The position numbers were made by a program, and so were the translations under genes. This document shows positions 3,988-9,183 of a DNA stretch of 9,183 nt, piece by piece. Below the pieces are notes generated by a model, which was given only the letters and a program-made list of their open reading frames with translations, was not told the origin of the DNA and did not search any database. The stretch is from Candidatus Latescibacterota bacterium (GTDB lineage: Bacteria > JAAXHH01 > JABIQT01): NCBI GenBank assembly GCA_018667995.1, contig JABIQT010000548.1:1-9183 (forward strand), written 5' to 3'. The stretch's first letter is position 1. The number at the start of each line of letters is the position of its first letter.

Positions 3988-6906
3988 ATGAATCCTATCT
4001 ACGAATCAATAATCAATGCAGTCGGCACAGGCATTCTGACTATCGATCCTGATAGCATGATTGTGCTCGCCAATGATACGGCCCTCGCACTCTGGGGTTA
4101 TGATGAAGACGAACTCCTCGGCAAGAGCATCGAGGCACTCATGCCTGTTCATTACCGAGCTCCGCACCGCTCGGGTATGGCTCGGTATCTCGCCTCAGGA
4201 GAACCGAAGATACTCGGGAAGCGAATTGAGCTTGTCGGTCTGCGAAAGGACGGCTCCACGTTTCCATTGGAGCTCTGCGTCTCAGAGCATACCACGGATG
4301 GGCGGCGACTCTTCACCGCGCTGGTTCAAGACATTTCTTCCCGCAGACAGCCAGATAATCAGCGTGGCGGCGAATACCGGGACCTTCTACTCGCAGCGCA
4401 GCGCCAGACACAAGAGCTGGAACTTCTAGATGAAATCCGCACTGCTCTTGCTCGTGAACTTGACCTCGATATGCTATTCCGAACAGTAGTCGAGGCAACA
4501 GCGATGACTTTCGGTTATACACATGTGAGTCTCTATCTACTCAAGGGCGATGTTCTGATACTGCAGCACCAGACCGGTTACGAGGAACCGATCCATAGGA
4601 TTTCCAAGACAGAGGGTGTCAGCGGACGCGTCGTGTCAGGTGGTGAAGGGGTGCTCGTTGAGAACGTGACGAAGGATCCTGATTTCTTGGATGCCGGAGA
4701 GGGGTTTCAGTCTGAAATCTGCGTGCCCTTTTTTGATCAAAAGCGTGTTGCCGGGACGATCAACGTTGAGAGCACCGGAGATACCCAGCTCACGGCCGCT
4801 GATCTGGGATTGATCAATGCTCTCAGCGTGCACGTCAATATCGCCGTTGAACGCGCGCGACTGTACTCAGAAGTCCAGGAGAATGAAGAGCGTTATCGAT
4901 CCGTTGTGGAAAGTGTAAAGGAGGTTATTTTCCAGACGGATGTATTGGGTAACTGGTCTTTCCTCAATACCGCCTGGTCGGAAATTACAGGTTACGAAGT
5001 TTCAGACAGTATAGATCAGAACATTCTGAAGTTCGCCTACCCGGATGATCGACCGCAGATATCAAAGGCGTTTCAAGTATTGATAGAGGAGGGAACTCCG
5101 ACCTATCGCCTGGAGGTCCGCTATCTCACACGAACAGGGGGATTTCGCTGGCTGGAGATCATGGCATACCCCACCCGTGATACAGCACTCAAGGTCGTGG
5201 GTGCTTCCGGGACACTTACAGATATTACGGATCAGAAACAGGCTGCGGAGGAACTTCAGTTCCGAAATACTATTCTCCAGACACAGCAGGAAGTCTCGCC
5301 AGATGGTATCCTTGTTGTAGACGAAGCTAGAAACTGGATCTCTTTTAACAGACAGTTCGTAGACATGTGGGCCATTCCGGTAGAGATTGTGCGCGAGCGG
5401 TCAAACCATTCGGCGCTGGCGCACATCGGAGAGATAGTAGCGGAACCAGATTGGTATCTGAAGAGAGTCGAACATCTATACGACAACTGGAGTGAGTCCG
5501 GCCACGATGATATTTCTCTGGTGGACGGCCGCACATTTGAACAGTATTCAGTCCCTATGACGGGACCGAACGGGCAGTATTATGGTCGTATCTGGTACCA
5601 CAGGGATATAACGGAACGGAAAGAAACAGAAGAGGCCCTCAAGGAGGCTAAAGAGACGGCCGAGGCTGCCAGCCAGGCAAAATCGGAGTTTCTTGCCAAT
5701 ATGAGCCATGAGATTCGCACACCGCTCAATGCGATCATAGGCATGACTGATCTCGTTGAGGATTCGATTTTCTCCACGGAACAGGAAGACTACCTTAAGG
5801 TAATTCACTCATCGTCCGAAGGTCTTCTCAGCCTAGTCAATGACTTGCTGAATTTCTCCAAGATCGAGGCAGGACAATTCGAACTGGAACACATCCCGTT
5901 CCGCATTCAGGACGTGGCGGAGCAGGTGACAATGATGTTCAGTCAACGGGCGGGCGAAAAAGGGATTCGTCTGGAGACCTACATAGATCCCCAGTTACCA
6001 GACTCGATTCTTGGAGATCCCACGGGCGTCCGTCAGATACTGGTTAACCTGGTCAGTAATGCGATAAAATTCACAGAAGATGGATCCGTAACTTTGGTAC
6101 TCGAGCGATCAAAGGATTCTCCTCAGTCCGAAGAGACCGTGACCATATCTGGTCGGGTCACGGACACGGGTATCGGAATATCGAAGGATGATCAGGACAA
6201 GATATTCAGTAAGTTTGTGCAGGCCGATAGTTCGCGGACCCGAAAATATGGCGGGACGGGACTCGGATTGAGCATATCTAGTTCTCTCGTTGAGTTAATG
6301 GGAGGGAAAATCTGGATAGAGAGCCAGGCCGACGTGGGCAGCACGTTCCATGTCCTAATACCTTTTCCTGTGTCGCTTGAGAATGTGGAGATCGAACCGG
6401 TCCAGGAAATCCCGTCCGAGATAGATACTGCTGACGACATCACAGACTCCTCTGGTCTACTAGGTGGTGCAGGGAGTAAGACGCTCTTGAATGACGAAGG
6501 TGGTCCACCGTCACGCCTTCTGCTCGTTGAGGATAACATCGACAATCAGAATCTGGTGTTGAGGATCCTAGAAAAAGCGAATTATGTAGTAGACGTAGCG
6601 GACAACGGTCAGATAGCCGTTGAAACCATCAAGCATAACAAGTTCGATCTGATTCTGATGGATGTTCAGATGCCTGTAATGGACGGGTTCGAAGCCAGTA
6701 TGGCAATCCGTAGCTGGGAACAGGAATCCAATAGCCGGCGCGTACCGATTGTTGCATTGACGGCGCACGCAATTGAGGGCTATAGAGAGACGTGTTTGAA
6801 GAATGGTATGGATGACTACATGACAAAGCCCTTACGACGGAAACGCCTCTTGGCACTCATAGAACAATGGATTCAGACTGCCGGAGTCACATCCAATGAA
6901 ACGTAG
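3988..6906 (+). CDS. Cytoplasmic PAS-GAF-PAS-PAS hybrid histidine kinase with C-terminal receiver
   Basis: A 972-residue hybrid sensor kinase. Domains: PAS (about 3-118), GAF (about 145-292), PAS (about 304-415), a third, more divergent PAS (about 425-542), a short coiled coil (about 543-568), and HisKA with phosphoacceptor H574 in [12 protein letters not shown]. The HATPase follows, with N-box NLVSNAIKF (687-695), G1 box DTGIGI (726-731) and G2 box GGTGLGLS (755-762). Last is a receiver with acidic pocket E848/D849, phosphoacceptor D892 in [10 protein letters not shown]925 and K947. All catalytic motifs are intact. There is no signal peptide or membrane helix, so it senses a soluble or diffusible cue. 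It has no HPt domain; the HPt protein two genes downstream probably fills that role. The in-frame TAG at 3979-3981 fixes ATG 3988 as the first possible start, although the Shine-Dalgarno sequence is weak. The ligand is unknown. It heads the operon kinase, phosphatase, HPt. Confidence 0.95.
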   Translation: MNPIYESIINAVGTGILTIDPDSMIVLANDTALALWGYDEDELLGKSIEALMPVHYRAPHRSGMARYLASGEPKILGKRIELVGLRKDGSTFPLELCVSEHTTDGRRLFTALVQDISSRRQPDNQRGGEYRDLLLAAQRQTQELELLDEIRTALARELDLDMLFRTVVEATAMTFGYTHVSLYLLKGDVLILQHQTGYEEPIHRISKTEGVSGRVVSGGEGVLVENVTKDPDFLDAGEGFQSEICVPFFDQKRVAGTINVESTGDTQLTAADLGLINALSVHVNIAVERARLYSEVQENEERYRSVVESVKEVIFQTDVLGNWSFLNTAWSEITGYEVSDSIDQNILKFAYPDDRPQISKAFQVLIEEGTPTYRLEVRYLTRTGGFRWLEIMAYPTRDTALKVVGASGTLTDITDQKQAAEELQFRNTILQTQQEVSPDGILVVDEARNWISFNRQFVDMWAIPVEIVRERSNHSALAHIGEIVAEPDWYLKRVEHLYDNWSESGHDDISLVDGRTFEQYSVPMTGPNGQYYGRIWYHRDITERKETEEALKEAKETAEAASQAKSEFLANMSHEIRTPLNAIIGMTDLVEDSIFSTEQEDYLKVIHSSSEGLLSLVNDLLNFSKIEAGQFELEHIPFRIQDVAEQVTMMFSQRAGEKGIRLETYIDPQLPDSILGDPTGVRQILVNLVSNAIKFTEDGSVTLVLERSKDSPQSEETVTISGRVTDTGIGISKDDQDKIFSKFVQADSSRTRKYGGTGLGLSISSSLVELMGGKIWIESQADVGSTFHVLIPFPVSLENVEIEPVQEIPSEIDTADDITDSSGLLGGAGSKTLLNDEGGPPSRLLLVEDNIDNQNLVLRILEKANYVVDVADNGQIAVETIKHNKFDLILMDVQMPVMDGFEASMAIRSWEQESNSRRVPIVALTAHAIEGYRETCLKNGMDDYMTKPLRRKRLLALIEQWIQTAGVTSNET

Positions 6907-6927
6907 CAACCTAGGAGAATCTTCAGC

Positions 6928-8130
6928 ATGCGCATTTTAATCGCCGACGATGATCAGGATATCCGAATGCTCCTGGGACGGATGCTCGAGGGGTGGGATC
7001 ATGAGGTCTTGTCCGTCAGTAACGGACAGGAGGCGCTATCGGCGCTAGAGAATGACTCGATCAGTCTGGTCATCAGCGACTGGATGATGCCGGAGATGGA
7101 CGGCCCCGAACTTTGTCGACGAATTCGAGCTGCCAATCTAGGCCGTTATGTCTATATAATTCTGCTAACCGCCCGTGATGCGAAGAACGACCTTATACAC
7201 GGGATGGAAGCGGGTGCCGATGATTTCGTGACCAAGCCCTTCAATAAGGGCGAGTTGAATATGCGTATCCGAGCTGGTGAGCGGATTCTTATGCTCGAGA
7301 AAGACTTGGAAGACCGGAATAACAAGTTGACTGACACCAACGCACAGCTCAGCAAGGCTTACGACCAGATAAACAAGGATCTGGAAGCGGGTGCGGAAAT
7401 GCAGCGTAGTCTGCTCCCCCGCGCGGATTTCAAACTGCCAGGCTTCAATATTTCCTGGATTTTCTGTCCCAGCCGGTTTGTAGCGGGGGATATTTTCAAC
7501 CTGTTTCAGCTGGACGAACATCACATCGGCTTCTACCTGCTGGATGTTGCCGGTCACGGGGTACCATCGGCCATGCTCTCCGTTACCTTGAGTCGATTTC
7601 TGACCCCCATATTGGACAGTCCACTCAAGTACCGCCTCCCCAATTCGCCTGGCTATCTGATATCGGAGCCCAAAGTCGTACTTTCAGAATTGAATGAACG
7701 GTTCCAGGTCGACGAAGACACTATGCAGTACTTCACCATGGTGTACGGAATGATAAATATCAACGAGCAGAAACTCAGTCTCGCCCATGCTGGCCATCCG
7801 CCACCGATACATTTGCCACGTGATGGCGACATCAAACTTCTCGGATCCGGTAGTCTCCCAATCGGAATCCTTCCCGCGGGAGATTACGAAACTGAGCTGA
7901 GCACCTTCGAATCAGGCGATCGCATTTTTCTCTATTCTGATGGGATACCCGAGTGTTTCAACGCCGCTGAAGAGCCCTACTCAGAGGAGCGGCTGCTTGA
8001 TCGGTTACGGCAATGGCGTGATATGCCATTGCAGGAGTTGTTGAAGAAACTAGAGGACGATCTCCGTACCTGGCGCAATGATGAGGATTTCAGTGATGAC
8101 CTTACGTTGTTGGCCATTGAAATGGACTGA
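6928..8130 (+). CDS. Receiver-PP2C (SpoIIE/RsbU-type) phosphatase response regulator
   Basis: A 400-residue cytoplasmic protein. Its receiver domain (about 1-118) has acidic residues D7-D9, phosphoacceptor D51 in SDWMMPEMDG, T81 and K103. A coiled-coil linker (about 119-158) leads into EMQRSLLP (157-164), the helix typical of RsbU-like phosphatases. The PP2C-family domain (about 165-400) shows VAGD (D188), LDVAGHG (D206), YSDGI (D338) and SDDLTLL (D390/D391), the aspartates that hold the two metal ions. The family removes phosphate from serine/threonine, usually on STAS anti-sigma-factor antagonists, and so frees an alternative sigma factor or another partner-switch output. The receiver should control this activity. 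The gene begins 21 nt after the kinase, with AGGAGA (6913-6918) 9 nt before the ATG, so it is in the same transcript. No STAS or anti-sigma kinase gene is visible in the window, so the substrate is unknown. Confidence 0.94.
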   Translation: MRILIADDDQDIRMLLGRMLEGWDHEVLSVSNGQEALSALENDSISLVISDWMMPEMDGPELCRRIRAANLGRYVYIILLTARDAKNDLIHGMEAGADDFVTKPFNKGELNMRIRAGERILMLEKDLEDRNNKLTDTNAQLSKAYDQINKDLEAGAEMQRSLLPRADFKLPGFNISWIFCPSRFVAGDIFNLFQLDEHHIGFYLLDVAGHGVPSAMLSVTLSRFLTPILDSPLKYRLPNSPGYLISEPKVVLSELNERFQVDEDTMQYFTMVYGMININEQKLSLAHAGHPPPIHLPRDGDIKLLGSGSLPIGILPAGDYETELSTFESGDRIFLYSDGIPECFNAAEEPYSEERLLDRLRQWRDMPLQELLKKLEDDLRTWRNDEDFSDDLTLLAIEMD

Positions 8131-8160
8131 GCAGGGCAACATGGCAAGGAGCAGAAGTGC

Positions 8161-8475
8161 ATGAACACCGACGAACAGGATAACACCGTATACATCGATG
8201 AAGACCTGGCCGATCTGATTCCCGGCTTTTTGGAGAATCGTCGTAAGGACATCGTGGAAATGACGAAGGCCTTGAATGATGTCGACTTTGAATGCATCCA
8301 ATCCATCGGCCATAAGATGAAGGGGGCAGGTGGCGGATACGGGTTTGATGCGATCACAGATTATGGCAGGCGGCTGGAAGATGCCGCTCGTGATGCCGAT
8401 GTCGATGAACTCAAATTGGCTGTCGACGGCTTGAGTAGCTACCTTGATACCGTGAACATCATCTACGAAGAATAG
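8161..8475 (+). CDS. Free-standing histidine phosphotransfer (HPt) protein
   Basis: A 104-residue, mostly helical, acidic protein. The HPt signature is IGHKMKGAGGGYGFD (49-63), with phosphoacceptor H51, the usual lysine two residues on in HxxKG form, and the glycine-rich turn that lets a receiver dock. Length is as expected for a four-helix HPt module with nothing attached. ATG 8161 is preceded by AAGGAG (8146-8151) with 9-nt spacing, 30 nt after the phosphatase stop. It should carry phosphoryl groups from the kinase receiver (D892) to the receiver of the phosphatase (D51), or to the HTH-receiver protein, and back in the reverse direction when the kinase acts as a phosphatase. Assignment is firm from the motif; the partners are inferred from gene order. 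Confidence 0.92.
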   Translation: MNTDEQDNTVYIDEDLADLIPGFLENRRKDIVEMTKALNDVDFECIQSIGHKMKGAGGGYGFDAITDYGRRLEDAARDADVDELKLAVDGLSSYLDTVNIIYEE

Positions 8476-8492
8476 GATTTAACTCTACTACT

Positions 8493-9183
8493 ATGCCTTC
8501 TGTTCTCGTGGTTGGCAGCTCGAACACCGACATGGTCATCTCATCGGACAGAATACCAGTTCCAGGCGAGACTATTCTGGGTGGGACATTTGCGATTATT
8601 CCTGGAGGCAAAGGGGCCAACCAAGCGGTGTCGGCAGCCCGTCTCGGCGCAGATGTAACCTTCGTTGCCCGAATTGGTACCGATATATTTGGTGATGAGG
8701 CGCTGAAACAGTATGCAACCGATCATATCGATCTGCAGTATGTAGTGCGAGACAAGAGTGCACCGTCCGGGATCGCAATGATCATGGTGGACCGCTCCGG
8801 TGAAAATGCGATCTCGGTGGCTTCCGGTGCGAATATGAAACTCACCAGTTCAGATGTGGCACTGGCCCATTCAGCCCTTGTCTCTACGGATATGGTCGTG
8901 CTCCAACTAGAGATTCCCTACGAAACAGTAGCATTTACAGCCAATCTTGCCTCGGAACACCAGGTACCAGTTATCCTCAATCCTGCCCCGGCCTGTCCGT
9001 TGGATGACAGCCTCCTAAGACAGGTCGACTATTTAACCCCAAATGAGGTGGAGGCCGCTTCTCTAACGGGAATAGAAGTAGTCGACGATGCGTCGGCAAA
9101 TAGGGCGGCTCACTGTCTTCTAGATAGGGGGGTAGGCACAGTGATCATCACCATGGGGGATCGGGGCTCCTACTGGGCAACAG
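8493..9183 (+). CDS. rbsK: Ribokinase (PfkB family), N-terminal 230 residues; runs off the right edge
   Basis: The gene is cut by the window end; 230 complete codons are visible against about 305-310 in ribokinases. It phosphorylates D-ribose at O5 with ATP in the cytoplasm. Visible signatures: VVGSSNTDMV (6-15, D13 contacts the sugar), the PfkB signature 1 glycine motif GGKGANQAVSAARLGA (38-53), ARIGTDIFGDEAL (59-71), LQLEIP (137-142), ILNPAPA (161-167) and LTPNEVEAASLTG (181-193). These match ribokinase rather than fructokinase or adenosine kinase, although other PfkB sugar kinases are close. The second signature with the catalytic Asp lies beyond the edge. ATG 8493 begins 17 nt after the HPt stop. 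The Shine-Dalgarno match is poor (AGGAT overlapping the HPt stop, 14 nt from ATG), so translation may be coupled to the HPt gene. Whether it is functionally tied to the phosphorelay is doubtful. Confidence 0.9.
   Translation, partial: MPSVLVVGSSNTDMVISSDRIPVPGETILGGTFAIIPGGKGANQAVSAARLGADVTFVARIGTDIFGDEALKQYATDHIDLQYVVRDKSAPSGIAMIMVDRSGENAISVASGANMKLTSSDVALAHSALVSTDMVVLQLEIPYETVAFTANLASEHQVPVILNPAPACPLDDSLLRQVDYLTPNEVEAASLTGIEVVDDASANRAAHCLLDRGVGTVIITMGDRGSYWAT

Noticed and set aside
4061-8357. Numerous other frames on both strands inside the kinase, phosphatase and HPt genes
   Set aside because: They are out-of-frame shadows of well-supported coding sequences and contain no domain of their own.

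Overview
The window is about 9.2 kb of bacterial chromosome with mid-range base composition (roughly half G+C by eye). It carries two-component and partner-switching signalling genes flanked by metabolic genes. Start codons are ATG or GTG, most genes have Shine-Dalgarno sequences of the AGGAG type, and several sigma70-like promoters (TTGACA/TTGACG with near-consensus -10 boxes) can be read. This points to a free-living, probably Gram-negative bacterium with rich signalling. The sequence alone does not name the phylum.

Layout. At the left edge (1-426, minus) is the 5' part of a class III PLP aminotransferase. A divergent promoter region (427-856) separates it from a plus-strand SAM-dependent methyltransferase (857-1597). 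This converges, across a 250-bp spacer with a GC-rich hairpin, on a two-gene minus-strand unit: a BldC/MerR-type HTH fused to a C-terminal receiver domain (2290-2916), followed 27 bp later by a zinc-ribbon protein with one C-terminal membrane helix (1849-2262). A gene-poor stretch of 1.07 kb (2917-3987) comes next. On the plus strand beyond it is a tight cluster: a cytoplasmic PAS-GAF-PAS-PAS hybrid histidine kinase (3988-6906), a receiver-PP2C phosphatase (6928-8130), a free-standing HPt protein (8161-8475) and the first 230 codons of a ribokinase (8493 to the window edge).

How the genes may work together. The kinase has H574 in its H-box and its own receiver (D892) but no HPt domain, and a separate HPt protein (H51) lies two genes downstream. 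The receiver of the phosphatase (D51) is the obvious end acceptor. The simplest reading is a phosphorelay H574 > D892 > H51 > D51 that controls a SpoIIE/RsbU-type phosphatase, which would normally act on a phosphorylated STAS anti-sigma-factor antagonist. No STAS or anti-sigma kinase gene lies in the window, so the final target is unknown. The HTH-receiver protein, divergent from the kinase, is an orphan that could be a second acceptor.

The least explained part is 2917-3987. It has two 14-bp direct repeats 21 bp apart, a plus-strand promoter-like sequence just downstream, then a run of closely packed helices from about 3306 to 3654 with no convincing protein frame. Next to the kinase it has a perfect 9-bp inverted repeat placed around the -35 box of the kinase promoter. 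A structured non-coding RNA plus operators is the best working hypothesis there, but it is unproven.
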